Shown: piece by piece, positions 17,501-26,198 of the stretch | Numbering within the stretch: position 1 is the stretch's first letter | Layout: every line of letters begins with the position of its first letter | Assembly (NCBI RefSeq): GCF_004011805.1 | Contig: NZ_RCHJ01000004.1 | Coordinates: forward strand, 124,001 to 188,000 | Length of the DNA: 64,000 nt | Source: Piscinibacter defluvii | GTDB lineage: Bacteria; Pseudomonadota; Gammaproteobacteria; Burkholderiales; Burkholderiaceae_C | Direction: 5' to 3' | The notes under the pieces: model-generated | Seen by the model: only the letters and a program-made list of their open reading frames with translations | What the model was told of the DNA's origin: nothing | The model's database searches: none | Program-made: the position numbers and the translations under genes

Positions 17501-17511
17501 GGTGTGCTCCG

Positions 17512-18126
17512 TCAGTCGTAGCTCGGGTCTTCGCCGATGTCCGGCACGCGCGCGATGTAGGGCGCGTCGCCGAAATCGAGCAGGTCGCGCGCCGACTCGA
17601 AGCCCGGCAGGCCGGCCTCCTTGCGCAGCGAGTTGAGCCGGTTCATCCAGCCCTTCAGGAACACCGCCTGGCTCGGCTTGCGCTCGACGATGCCGCGGTA
17701 GAAGGCCTCGCGCTTGTTGCAGTAGTCGGCCACCAGGGCGCCATGATCGCAGGCGGCCACCGCCTTCTCGGTGCCGGGGCCGAAGTCGCCGTCGACCGCG
17801 CAGCCCGCGCAGGCCTGCAGGAAGCGCACCGCGCGGCCCACGCCCATGTTGACCGCGGTGTCGAACTGCACCAGGTCCAGCGGCGTGACGAGCATGTCGC
17901 AGCGCGGCGGCAGCCAGTAGTCGCTGGCGTAGATGGCATGCACCTCGGCGTCGCTGATCTGCTTGACGTCCTGCGCGGCCTGGCCCTGGCGCCTGCGCCA
18001 ACCGTCGTAGACCTTCTGCGTGACGCCCTTGTTGGTGCGCCCGCCGGGATCGGCCGGGTGGTCGACGAAGCCGCCTTCCCAGCGCAGCACGAACTTCAGG
18101 GCGGCGTTCAGGGCCGGGTTGTCCAT
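17512..18126 (-). CDS. GH108-type N-acetylmuramidase-like protein
   Basis: 204 residues with the glycosyl-hydrolase 108 signature WEGGFVDHPADPGGRTNKGV near the N-terminus, where E17 is the expected catalytic acid. A C-terminal peptidoglycan-binding-type domain follows (VDGDFGPGTEKAVAA). Family members cleave the glycan of peptidoglycan and are often phage endolysins or secretion activators. There is no signal peptide, so export or a lytic trigger would be needed. It is embedded between the sensor-like protein and the hydrolase of the operon, with AAGGAGA before its ATG. A prophage remnant is the alternative, but no phage genes are near. Confidence 0.83.
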   Translation of the reverse strand: MDNPALNAALKFVLRWEGGFVDHPADPGGRTNKGVTQKVYDGWRRRQGQAAQDVKQISDAEVHAIYASDYWLPPRCDMLVTPLDLVQFDTAVNMGVGRAVRFLQACAGCAVDGDFGPGTEKAVAACDHGALVADYCNKREAFYRGIVERKPSQAVFLKGWMNRLNSLRKEAGLPGFESARDLLDFGDAPYIARVPDIGEDPSYD

Positions 18127-18144
18127 GGTCTTCTCCTTGGGGTT

Positions 18145-20163
18145 TCAGCCGAGCAGCGCCCGGCTGTCGATGGTCTTCACGACAAAACTCCCGACCTCGC
18201 GCGCCAGCCGCACCATCTGGGCGGTGCCGCCGTCGCGCCCGGTGTCCACGCCGTCGTACAGCGCCAGCACGGTGACGCGGTCGGCGCCCCAGGTGTGGGC
18301 GATCTGCAGCACCCAGCGGTTGCCGCGGCTCCAGACGTCGATGCCGCGTGCGCGCACCCAGCGCGGCGGCTCGGCATGGTCGGCCAGCTGCAGCGTGCGG
18401 CCCTTCATCTCGTCGACGATGGCCAGGAAACGCGCGCGCCAGTCGTCCAGCGTGCGGAACACCAGGCGCGACACGTCCTCGGCCGGCATCGGCAGGCACA
18501 GCCGGCGCGCCAGGCCCAGCTCGCGTGCCACCTCGTGCGCCAGGATGTCGGCACCGGGCGCGCCGGAGGCCAGCAGGGTGAGCTCCTCGTCGGCCGCGGC
18601 GGCCGCCTGCAGCGCGGCCAGCTGCGTGCGGATCAGGTCGCGCGCCTTGCCTTCGGCCATGGCCGGGAAGCGCGGCGGCGCGCCCGGCGCGTCGATGCCG
18701 TGGCCGGTGAACACCACCAGGTGCTGCCGCTTCTTCGGCCGGGGCGCCTGTGCGAAGGCGGCGAACACCGCCTGCGCCGCCGGCGCCCGGAAGCCCAGCG
18801 CGGCGAACAGCTCGAGCTGGCCGCCCGCCGCATCGAAGGCCCAGGCCTTGTTGGGCGGGATCGCGTCGGTGTAGGCCTGCACGATGGCCGAGGCGTCGGC
18901 CTGCCACTCCTCGTCGGGCTGGGTCAGGAACAGCAGGTCGGCCGCGGCGATGTCGGCCCACATCTTGTCGTCGCCCTGTTCCTGCGCCACCGCGCGATTG
19001 ACCGCCGCGTCGACCACATGGGTCAGCGCCGGCAGCTCGGCATCGAGGTCCTCGCGGGCCCGGTCGGCGTCCTTCTTCTTGCCCTTGAACAGGTTCGGCC
19101 AGCCCGGCAGCTCGGCCAGCTCACGCAGGATGCGGCCCATCTGCAACGCCGCCAGCCCGGGGTAGAACTTGTTCAGGTCGCACTCGAAGGCCGCGCGGTA
19201 GGCCTGCCAGGCGTCCAGCGCCTTGCCGTCGAGCGCCCGCTTGCGCGCCTCGGCCGGATCGGCCACGCCTTCGAAGCGGCCGCGCCAGAGTGTCTTCGCG
19301 TTGCGCGCCTGCAGCGCGAGCGCCTCGGCACGGTCGCGCGTGGACAGGCGCGGCGCGTTCAGCACCTTCTCGATGGCCTGGTCCGAGGAGGCGAGCAGCG
19401 CGTCGCGCTTGTCGACCCGGTACATGCGCTCGTAGACGTTGGCCAGCGCCAGGTGCGCCTCCAGGTCGCCGTCGTCGCCCTCGCGCAGGCGCTCCCAGTT
19501 CTCGCGCGCGGCGCCCAGGTCCTTCAGGCTCCACTGCGCGCGCGCGACGCGCCGCAGCGCATCGGGTTCGTAGCGCTGGCCGGCCACGTCGTCGGCGATC
19601 ACGCGCAGCCAGGCCTTGTCCTTGGCGCGCTCGGCGCGCTCGACCTCGTCGATCAGGTCCAGCGGCACGACGATCACCTCGGACGGGTCGGCCTCGCTCA
19701 GCGAGGGCAGCAGCAGGAAGATCGGGCTGTCGGTCGGGCGGTCGCTCAGCAGCGTCTTCTTCAGCGCCGAGGTGAGCCGGTCCACCGAGCCGCCCGGGTT
19801 GCCGATGTCGTAGGCGAGGTAGCGGTCGGTCGACAGGTCGAACGGCGTCTTGTCGGCCGAGCCTTCGCCGCGGATAAGCACGGTGTGCTTCCGGCGCAGC
19901 GCGTGGCGGATGCCGAGCTCGTAGAACACGTTCGCGTTGTGCACCGTGATGTCGCAGATCACCACGTCGGCCTCGATGATCAGCGCGAACATGTCCTCGC
20001 GGATGTTGCCCGAGTCCTCCTCGGTGGCGGTGGTGCCGCCCGAGAGGCCGCAGGCCCGCATGGCCGGCTCGATCAGCTCGGCCTGCACCTTGTCGAAGTC
20101 GACCTCCACGCCGCTGGAGTCCTTCTTCTTGCCGAAGCCGCGGATGATGAAGGCGCGTGTCAT
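18145..20163 (-). CDS. Multidomain conflict-type protein: Rossmann/TIR-like, TRAFs-binding-like and SLOG-like domains
   Basis: 672 residues in three parts. Residues 1-120 form a Rossmann-like domain of the TIR/nucleoside-deoxyribosyltransferase kind (AFIIRGFG, SGNIREDMFALIIEADVVI, NANVFYELGIRHAL; E82 is a candidate catalytic residue). Residues about 170-430 are helical repeats with the TRAFs-binding-like pattern RNAKTLW, then AYRAAFECD and YPGLAAL (279-343), shared with the protease at the operon's end. Residues about 480-672 look SLOG-like (HLVVFTGHGID, LLASGAPGADILAHEVAREL). SLOG and TIR domains handle nucleotide-derived signals. It is first in the operon. The role as sensor or activator of the downstream hydrolases is inference. 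Confidence 0.72.
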   Translation of the reverse strand: MTRAFIIRGFGKKKDSSGVEVDFDKVQAELIEPAMRACGLSGGTTATEEDSGNIREDMFALIIEADVVICDITVHNANVFYELGIRHALRRKHTVLIRGEGSADKTPFDLSTDRYLAYDIGNPGGSVDRLTSALKKTLLSDRPTDSPIFLLLPSLSEADPSEVIVVPLDLIDEVERAERAKDKAWLRVIADDVAGQRYEPDALRRVARAQWSLKDLGAARENWERLREGDDGDLEAHLALANVYERMYRVDKRDALLASSDQAIEKVLNAPRLSTRDRAEALALQARNAKTLWRGRFEGVADPAEARKRALDGKALDAWQAYRAAFECDLNKFYPGLAALQMGRILRELAELPGWPNLFKGKKKDADRAREDLDAELPALTHVVDAAVNRAVAQEQGDDKMWADIAAADLLFLTQPDEEWQADASAIVQAYTDAIPPNKAWAFDAAGGQLELFAALGFRAPAAQAVFAAFAQAPRPKKRQHLVVFTGHGIDAPGAPPRFPAMAEGKARDLIRTQLAALQAAAAADEELTLLASGAPGADILAHEVARELGLARRLCLPMPAEDVSRLVFRTLDDWRARFLAIVDEMKGRTLQLADHAEPPRWVRARGIDVWSRGNRWVLQIAHTWGADRVTVLALYDGVDTGRDGGTAQMVRLAREVGSFVVKTIDSRALLG

Positions 20164-20319
20164 GGGGTGCTCCGTGGCGGCCGGTGGCCGCAGGAGTCAC
20201 TTGTAAGGGAAAGCGCGCGGCGCGTACAGCCGGTACCGGGGCCGGGCGGTCCCTAGTTCGAACGATTCGCCCGGACGCCGGCCCGGCCTAAGGTCACGCC
20301 GTCAGCAGCGGAGACCACC
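20164..20319. promoter_or_regulatory. Divergent intergenic region between the conflict-type operon and the M6 protease gene
   Basis: 156 bases with divergent genes on both sides, so promoters for both must lie here. GGAG precedes each start codon. TTCGAACGATTCG near 20260 contains short inverted repeats that could bind a regulator. I see no convincing sigma-70 box pair. Confidence 0.35.
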
Positions 20320-22620
20320 ATGTGCAGTCCCTTCTTCGGCCAGCGCTTCACCTTCACCCAGCCCGACGGCAGCACGCTCGAGGTGATCGGCTGGGGCGAC
20401 CAGCAGCACGCGCGCTTCGAGACGCCCGAGGGCTGGACCGTGGCGCGCAACCCCGCCACCGGCTGGTGGGAGGTGGCGCAGGCCTCGCCCGACGGCATGA
20501 ACCTGGAGGCGCTGCCGGGCGTGCGCAGCGCCGCCGCGGCCTCGGCGGCCGGCGTGCCGCGCGGGCTGCGCCTGCGCCCCGAGCGCACCCGCGCGCAGGC
20601 GCGCGAGGCCGCGCTGGTGCTGGGCGGACGGCGCTGCGAGACACGCCGGCGCGAGCGCCAGCAGCTCGAGCAGGCGATGCGCACGCTGGCCGCGCGCGGC
20701 GCCGTGATGCGCGCGCCGCCGCAGCGCGGCACCGTGGGCCAGTACGTCGGCCTGTGCCTGCTGATCGACTTCCCCGACGCGCCCGGCACCATCGCCCGCG
20801 AGGAGGTCGAGCGCTTCTGCAACCAGGCCGGCTACGCCGGCTTCGGCAACCGCGGCTCGGTGCACGACTACTTCCTCGACAACTCGCTGGGCCGCTGCCG
20901 CTACACCAACCTCGTCACGCCGTACTTCCGCGCCGCGCGCAACAAGAGCTACTACACCGACGAGGCCATCGAGCAGCCGATCCGCGCCCGCGAGCTGATC
21001 AACGAGGCGCTGGCGCACTTCAAGGCGCAGGGCTTCGACTTCTCCACGCTGACCGCCGACGCCGAGAACTACGTCTACGCGATGAACGTGTACTACGCCG
21101 GCGGCGTGATGAACAACTGGTCCAAGGGCCTGTGGCCGCACGCCTTCCACATGGGCACGCCGGTGCCGCTGGGCACCGGCCGGCGCGCGATGGACTACCA
21201 GGTCACGGCGATGGGCGACGCGCTGACCCTGGGCACCTTCTGCCACGAGAACGGCCACATGCTGTGCGACTACCCCGACCTGTACGACTACGGCGGCGAG
21301 TCCGGCGGCGTGGGGGCCTACTGCCTGATGTGCGCCGGCGCCAACATCGACCCGCGCAACCCGCCGCAGATCGGCGCCTACCTGAAGCGGCTGTCGGGCT
21401 GGGCCGCGCGCGTGGAGCCGCTCGAACACGGCCGCAGCTACACGCTGCAAGCCGGCGCCAACGAGTTCGCGATGCTGTCGCGCGACGGGCGCGAGTACTT
21501 CCTGGTCGAGCCGCGCCGGCGCAGCGGGCGCGATGCGGCGCTGCCCGGCGAAGGCCTGGCGATCTGGCACGTCGACGAGAGCGGCAGCAACAACCACGAG
21601 CAGATGAGCCCGACGCGCCACTACGAATGCTCGCTCGAACAGGCCGACGGGCTGTTCCAGCTCGAACGCGGCGCCTCGAGCTACGGCGACGCGGGCGACC
21701 TGTTCGTCGGGCCCGGCGCCCGCTTCGCCGACACCACCACGCCCTCGAGCCGCTGGTGGGACGGCAGCGCCTCGCAGCTGGCCATCGACTCGATCTCGGC
21801 GGCGGGTGCGCAGATGCAGTTCCGCTGCCTGCTCGGCGACGTGGCGCCGCCGCCGGCGGCGCTGTTCCTGGAGGCCACGCCGAACCGTTCGATCCCGGAC
21901 AACCGGCCGGCCGGCATCGGCTCGGTGCTGACGGTCGATCGCAGCCTCGTCATCGCCGCGGTGGAGGTCGACCTCGAGATCACCCACACCTGGCCGGCCG
22001 ACCTGGTGATCAGCCTGCAGCCGCCGGCGGGCGCGGCCATCGTGCTGCACGACCGCGCCGCGGGCAACGTGGCCGGCGGCCTGAAGCTGACGCTGGACGC
22101 CACCCGCCTGGGCGCGCTGGCCGCGCTGCGCGGCGCCGAGGCGCGCGGCCGCTGGCAGCTGCGCGTGCAGGACGTTGCGCCGGCCGACCGCGGCCGGCTG
22201 GTGCGCTGGGCCCTGCGCATCGTGCCGCAGGCCGCCGTGGACAGCGGCCCGCAGCACCTGGAGGAGAGCCCCGGCACGCCGATCCCGGACGACGCCCCGG
22301 CCGGCATCACCCGCACGCTGCAGGCCGCCGGCGCCGGCACGCTGGGTGGCGTGTCCGTGGAGATCGACATCAACCATCCCTACATCGGCGACCTGCGCGT
22401 CGCGCTGGTGTCGCCGGCCGGCACCGAGGTGCCGCTGCACGACCGCGCCGGCGGCAACGCCGACAACCTGGTGGCCAGCTACACCGCCGCGAGCGTTCCC
22501 GGGCTGGCCGCACTGGCCGGTCAGGCACTCGGCGGGACGTGGACGCTGCGCGTGGCCGACCTGGCCGGCCAGGACGTCGGCAAGCTGGTGCGCTGGGCGC
22601 TGACGCTGCAGCCGGCCTGA
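20320..22620 (+). CDS. M6-family metalloprotease with two C-terminal P-domains
   Basis: 766 residues. An N-terminal region (FTFTQPDGSTLEVIGWGDQ) typical of M6 (immune inhibitor A-like) proteases leads to the zinc site CHENGHMLCDYPDLYD (H309, E310, H313). The glutamate-containing DLYDYGG and a beta-rich domain follow. Two proprotein-convertase P-domains end the protein (about 525-645 and 655-766), each with the motif IPDN/IPDD followed by a glycine turn. Such P-domains usually stabilise secreted proteases. The N-terminus has no signal peptide, so secretion is unexplained. The gene is divergent from the conflict-type operon. Confidence 0.83.
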   Translation: MCSPFFGQRFTFTQPDGSTLEVIGWGDQQHARFETPEGWTVARNPATGWWEVAQASPDGMNLEALPGVRSAAAASAAGVPRGLRLRPERTRAQAREAALVLGGRRCETRRRERQQLEQAMRTLAARGAVMRAPPQRGTVGQYVGLCLLIDFPDAPGTIAREEVERFCNQAGYAGFGNRGSVHDYFLDNSLGRCRYTNLVTPYFRAARNKSYYTDEAIEQPIRARELINEALAHFKAQGFDFSTLTADAENYVYAMNVYYAGGVMNNWSKGLWPHAFHMGTPVPLGTGRRAMDYQVTAMGDALTLGTFCHENGHMLCDYPDLYDYGGESGGVGAYCLMCAGANIDPRNPPQIGAYLKRLSGWAARVEPLEHGRSYTLQAGANEFAMLSRDGREYFLVEPRRRSGRDAALPGEGLAIWHVDESGSNNHEQMSPTRHYECSLEQADGLFQLERGASSYGDAGDLFVGPGARFADTTTPSSRWWDGSASQLAIDSISAAGAQMQFRCLLGDVAPPPAALFLEATPNRSIPDNRPAGIGSVLTVDRSLVIAAVEVDLEITHTWPADLVISLQPPAGAAIVLHDRAAGNVAGGLKLTLDATRLGALAALRGAEARGRWQLRVQDVAPADRGRLVRWALRIVPQAAVDSGPQHLEESPGTPIPDDAPAGITRTLQAAGAGTLGGVSVEIDINHPYIGDLRVALVSPAGTEVPLHDRAGGNADNLVASYTAASVPGLAALAGQALGGTWTLRVADLAGQDVGKLVRWALTLQPA

Positions 22621-22694
22621 GCCGGCGCGGCAGGGCCGCGGCGGAAGGCGGCGACAATGCGGAGCGCCCGACGCGGGCGCGTTGGCCGTCTTCG

Positions 22695-23102
22695 ATGCCC
22701 TGGTTCCGGATCCTGCCCTTCCTGCTCGGCGCGGCCATGCCGGCCCCGGCCTGGGCCGCCGGCGAGCAGCTCGTCTGCGCAGTCACCTACGGCGGCCAGA
22801 CGCAGACGCTGCGCGCCGCGCCGGTGGCCTCGCCGTATGGCGTGCAAGCCACGGCGATCGGCTCGTACTTCCTGTTCCGGCCGGTGTTCGAGCGGCCGCC
22901 CGGCGGCGCCGCGACGCTGAAGATCTACATCTATGCCGACGCCGAGGGCGGGCCGGTGCCGCTGCACGTGGCCGAGTTCGCCTACCCCGTGAAGGCCCAG
23001 GGGCGGCACGGCTTCACCGGGCTGCAGCGGGTCTACGAGCCGATGCGCGACGGCGAGCTCGAGTACTGGTGCGCGCTGCGTCGCGCCGGGCCGGCGCGGT
23101 GA
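22695..23102 (+). CDS. Small secreted protein of unknown function
   Basis: 135 residues, not recognised. A signal peptide is clear (MPWFRILPFLLGAAMPAPAW, cut near AWA-A). The mature part is beta-rich with two cysteines far apart (QLVCAVTYGG and EYWCALRR) that could pair in the periplasm. Its stop overlaps the GTG start of the next gene (GTGA), which suggests the two are made together. Confidence 0.6.
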   Translation: MPWFRILPFLLGAAMPAPAWAAGEQLVCAVTYGGQTQTLRAAPVASPYGVQATAIGSYFLFRPVFERPPGGAATLKIYIYADAEGGPVPLHVAEFAYPVKAQGRHGFTGLQRVYEPMRDGELEYWCALRRAGPAR

Positions 23103-24079
23103 GGCGGCGCGTGCTGCTGCCGGCCGCCGTGCTGGCGCTGGCGCTGGCACTGCCGGCCCGGGCCGCCGAGCCGGTGAGCCTGGTGTTCGTGGGCGACATC
23201 ATGCTCGACGACGGCCCGGGCCGCAGCATCGCCGCCGGCGCCGACCCGCTGGCGGGCGTCGACACGCTGCTGCGCGGTGCCGACCTGCGCATCGGCAACC
23301 TCGAATGCCCGGTCGCCCGCGGCGGCACGCCGCTCGAGAACAAGATCTACACCTTCCGCGCCGACCCGGCCGCGCTGCGCGTGCTGGCCGGCCGCTTCGA
23401 GGCGCTCTCGGTGGCCAACAACCACTCGGGCGACTACGGCCAGGCGGCCTTCCTCGAGACGCTCGCGCACCTGCGCGACGCCGGCATCCAGCCCTTCGGC
23501 GGCGGCGCCGACCTGGCGCAGGCGCATGAGCCGCTCTGGATCGAGCGCCGCGGCGTGCGCATCGCCGTGCTCGGCTACAACGAGTTCAAGCCGCGCCGCT
23601 TCGAGGCCGGGGCCACCTGGCCGGGCATCGCCTGGAGCGAGGACAGCCACGTCCTCGCCGACATCCGCGCCGCGCGCGCGGCCGGCGCGCACGTGGTGAT
23701 CCCGTTCATGCACTGGGGCTGGGAGCGCGAGACGCAGCCGAGCGACCGTCAGCGCGCACTCGCGCGGCTGATGATCGATGCCGGCGCCGACGCGGTGGTC
23801 GGCGCGCACCCGCACGTGACGCAGGGCGCCGACACCTGGCGCGGCCGGCCGATCGTCTGGAGCCTGGGCAACTTCGTGTTCGACAGCTTCACGACCCCGG
23901 AAACCACCACCGGCTGGCTGCTGCGCCTCGAGGTCGATCGGCGTGGCGTGGTGCAGGTGCAGACCCACGCGGTGCGGCAGGACGCGGCCGGCACGCCGCA
24001 CCCGGCGCCCCAGTTGGCCACGCCGTGCTGGCGGCGCGGGGCGGCGGGCTTCACGGACTGCCCGGGCAACGGGCGCTGA
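23099..24079 (+). CDS. CapA/PgsA-family metallophosphatase-fold protein
   Basis: 326 residues. A short signal peptide (LLPAAVLALALALPARA) precedes the CapA domain. The characteristic metal-site blocks appear in order: VGDIMLDDGPG, IGNLECPV, VANNHSGDYG, MHWGWERE, GAHPHVTQG and SLGNFVFDS. Members are annotated as poly-gamma-glutamate or capsule synthesis proteins but many are uncharacterised hydrolases. No capBC partner genes are present, so a capsule role is not supported. The GTG start at 23099 overlaps the previous stop by 4 bases. Confidence 0.85.
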   Translation: MRRRVLLPAAVLALALALPARAAEPVSLVFVGDIMLDDGPGRSIAAGADPLAGVDTLLRGADLRIGNLECPVARGGTPLENKIYTFRADPAALRVLAGRFEALSVANNHSGDYGQAAFLETLAHLRDAGIQPFGGGADLAQAHEPLWIERRGVRIAVLGYNEFKPRRFEAGATWPGIAWSEDSHVLADIRAARAAGAHVVIPFMHWGWERETQPSDRQRALARLMIDAGADAVVGAHPHVTQGADTWRGRPIVWSLGNFVFDSFTTPETTTGWLLRLEVDRRGVVQVQTHAVRQDAAGTPHPAPQLATPCWRRGAAGFTDCPGNGR

Positions 24080-24164
24080 GGGGCGGGTCGACCGGACGCT
24101 GCGGTTCGGCCGGCAGCGCTCCTCGGCGAAGGGCAGCCGTGCTGCCTGGACGCCGAGACTCGTC

Positions 24165-24183
24165 GACTCCTGTCCGGAGTCGG
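24165..24183. terminator. Possible bidirectional hairpin between convergent genes
   Basis: CGACTCC pairs with GGAGTCG around a 5-base loop in the 118-base gap between the CapA-like gene and the convergent ankyrin gene. There is no T run, so activity as an intrinsic terminator is doubtful. Confidence 0.35.
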
Positions 24184-24197
24184 ACGTGCCGCCGCGC

Positions 24198-24932
24198 TCA
24201 GCGCGCGCCGGCAGCCTCGAGCAGGCGCACCATCGCCGTGTAGCCGCGCGACCGCGCGAGTTGCAGCGGCGTGCTGCCGCTGCGGTCGGCCAGCTTCGGA
24301 TCGGCACCGGCGTCGAGCAGCGCCTTGAGCGTGGCCTGGTGGCGCGGGCCGCCGTCGCCGAGCACGACGGCCTCGATCACCGCGGTCCAGTGCAGGTTGT
24401 TGACATGGTCCAGCGGCGCGCCGGCGGCAATGAGCTGGCGCACGACGCCGTCGTGGCCCAGGTGCGCCGCGGCGATCAGCGCCGTGCCGTCGTAGCGGCT
24501 GGTCACCAGCCTGGCACTCGCGCCGAGCTCGAGCAGCAGCGCCAGCGTCGCCTCGTCGTCGGCCACCGCGGCGATCGTCACCGCGTCGTAGCGGTCGGCG
24601 TCGAACGCGCCGAGGTCGGCCCCGCCGCGCACCAGCGCACGGAGGGCGTCGAGCCGGCGCGCGTGTGCCGCCACGTGCAGCGGCGTGCGGCCGCGCCCGT
24701 CGCGCCCGTTCGGGTCGGCGCCGCCGGCCAGCAGCGCACGCACCGCGGCGGCGTCGCCGCGCCAGGCCGCGGCGTGCAGCCCGCGGTAGGCCTGCACCTC
24801 GGCCGCGCCGGGCGGCACCTGCGCCGACGCCGGGGCCGCGGCGAACAGGCCGGCGGCGAGGGCGAGGCCGACGGCCCCGAGCGCGCGCCGGCGCCCGGCG
24901 CACGCGGGCCGCGCCGCACCGGTCGCGCTCAT
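24198..24932 (-). CDS. Exported ankyrin-repeat protein
   Basis: 244 residues. A signal peptide (LGAVGLALAAGLFAAAPASA, cut before QVPPG) is followed by about five ankyrin repeats (for example GLHAAAWRGDAAAVRALLAG, RTPLHVAAHARRLDALRAL, STPLQLARSRGYTAMVRLLE). Ankyrin repeats mediate protein contacts; periplasmic ones often partner catalase or haem-handling proteins. It overlaps the upstream HbpS-like gene by 4 bases, so the two are co-expressed and probably work together. Confidence 0.85.
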   Translation of the reverse strand: MSATGAARPACAGRRRALGAVGLALAAGLFAAAPASAQVPPGAAEVQAYRGLHAAAWRGDAAAVRALLAGGADPNGRDGRGRTPLHVAAHARRLDALRALVRGGADLGAFDADRYDAVTIAAVADDEATLALLLELGASARLVTSRYDGTALIAAAHLGHDGVVRQLIAAGAPLDHVNNLHWTAVIEAVVLGDGGPRHQATLKALLDAGADPKLADRSGSTPLQLARSRGYTAMVRLLEAAGAR

Positions 24933-25429
24933 TGCAGCAGGTCCTTCGCCTGCTCGAGCGCGGCGACGGCGCACTGCTCGTCGAGGTGGCCTCCCGGTGC
25001 GCCACCGACGCCGATCGCGCCGATCACCTCGTTGCCCGCGCGCACCGGCACGCCGCCGCCGAGCAGCAGGTAGCCGGGGATGTGCACGAGGTTGGCCGCG
25101 GCGGGGTTCTTCTGCGAGGCGTCCATCATGGCCAGCGTCGTGTTGCGCGCCGAGGCCGACGTGAATGCCTTCTGCAAGCTGGCGCCCAGCGTGTGCGGGC
25201 CGGCGTTGTCGGCGCGCTGCACGACGCGCACGTTGCCGGCGCGGTCGACCACGGTGGCGGTCACGGCGTGGCCGTTGGCCTGGCACGCGGCGACGCTGGC
25301 GGCGGCCAGCCGCGTCGCCAGTTCGAGCGACATGTTCTTCTCGGTGCGCACGGCCTGGGCGTGCGCGGCGCCGGTGGCGACGGCGGCCGTCAGGAGCGTC
25401 GCGGTGATCAGGCGGGCGGGGGTCTTCAT
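24929..25429 (-). CDS. Exported HbpS/GlcG-family (DUF336) protein
   Basis: 166 residues with a signal peptide (RLITATLLTAAVATGAAHAQ) and the HbpS/GlcG fold markers ATVVDRAGNVRVVQRADNAG, SLQKAFTSAS, IPGYLLLGGGVPV and VIGAIGVGGAPGG. Streptomyces HbpS binds haem outside the membrane and modulates the SenS-SenR two-component system. Here a two-component pair lies directly upstream on the same strand, a parallel arrangement. Haem binding in this protein is not demonstrated by sequence. Confidence 0.85.
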   Translation of the reverse strand: MKTPARLITATLLTAAVATGAAHAQAVRTEKNMSLELATRLAAASVAACQANGHAVTATVVDRAGNVRVVQRADNAGPHTLGASLQKAFTSASARNTTLAMMDASQKNPAAANLVHIPGYLLLGGGVPVRAGNEVIGAIGVGGAPGGHLDEQCAVAALEQAKDLLQ

Positions 25430-25524
25430 CGGGGGTCTCCGGCTTCGTCTTGGGGTATCGGGCGGCCGCGGCGCGACCGTGCCGGCACTGTAGGCAGCGC
25501 GCCGTCGCGCGCCCATCCGGCCGG

Positions 25525-25560
25525 CTACGCGCGCCACTGCGTAGAACTACGCGGTGGCGC
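25525..25560. promoter_or_regulatory. Palindromic block with three CTACGC half-sites upstream of the HbpS-like gene
   Basis: CTACGC at 25525 and 25547 and its complement GCGTAG at 25539. The arms GCGCCACTGCGTAG and CTACGCGGTGGCGC (25531-25560) pair with one mismatch around AA. It begins at the stop codon of the response regulator gene and lies about 95-130 bases upstream of the HbpS-like start. It may be a binding site for the adjacent regulator or a terminator hairpin without a T run. Confidence 0.4.
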
Positions 25561-26198
25561 TAGCCCGTGCCTTCGGCGTCGGCCTCGACGAGTGCCGCGT
25601 ACCTGCGGATCAGCGCCGCCAGCGACTCGGCCTGCAGCTTGACGAACAGGTTGGCGCGATGCGCCTCGACGGTGCGCGGCGACAGGGACAGCGCACGGCC
25701 GATCTCCTTGTTCGTCAGCCCCGCGACGATCAGCAACAGCACCTCGCGCTCGCGCGGCGACAGCTGCGCATAGCGCTCGCGCGCGCCGGCGTCGGCCTGG
25801 CGGCGCTCGCGCGAGCGCACATGGCTGCGGATCGCCTGCTGCAGCGTGTCGAGCAGCAGGTCGTCGTCGACCGGCTTCTCGAGGAACTCGGCCGCGCCGC
25901 CCTTGAACGCGCGCCGGCACAGCTCGACCGTGCCGTGGCCGGTGAGCATCACCACCGGCTGGTCGGCGCCCTCGGCACGCAGGCGGTCGAGCACCGTCAG
26001 TCCGCTCAGCCCCGGCATGCGCACGTCGAGCACGACGGCTCCGATCGCGGCACGGTCGAAGCGGTCGAGGAACGCCTGCGGGTCGTCCCAGGGCTGCACG
26101 CGCAGGCCCACGCTGGCGATCAGCCGCGCCAGTGCATCGCGCACGCCGGCATCGTCGTCCACCAGGTGCACCAGCGGCGACTGCTGCGCGGCGTTCAT
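25560..26198 (-). CDS. FixJ/NarL-type response regulator
   Basis: 212 residues. The receiver domain (8-125) has acidic residues DDD at 14-16, phospho-acceptor D58 in VVLDVRMPG, threonine in MLTGHG and lysine in FLEKPVDDD. A LuxR-type helix-turn-helix ends the protein (LSPREREVLLLIVAGLTNKE, LSLSPRTVEAHRANLF). The FLEKP motif and overall form are those of the FixJ/TodT/StyR group. The ATG overlaps the kinase stop (ATGA). The likely target is the HbpS-ankyrin operon just downstream. Confidence 0.92.
   Translation of the reverse strand: MNAAQQSPLVHLVDDDAGVRDALARLIASVGLRVQPWDDPQAFLDRFDRAAIGAVVLDVRMPGLSGLTVLDRLRAEGADQPVVMLTGHGTVELCRRAFKGGAAEFLEKPVDDDLLLDTLQQAIRSHVRSRERRQADAGARERYAQLSPREREVLLLIVAGLTNKEIGRALSLSPRTVEAHRANLFVKLQAESLAALIRRYAALVEADAEGTG

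Noticed and set aside
17512-18126. Prophage endolysin remnant
   Set aside because: The GH108 gene is tightly packed in an operon with three non-phage genes, and no holin, tail or integrase gene is near.
23099-24079. Capsule biosynthesis locus
   Set aside because: Only the CapA-like fold is present; capB/capC ligase and export genes are absent, so the name does not imply function.
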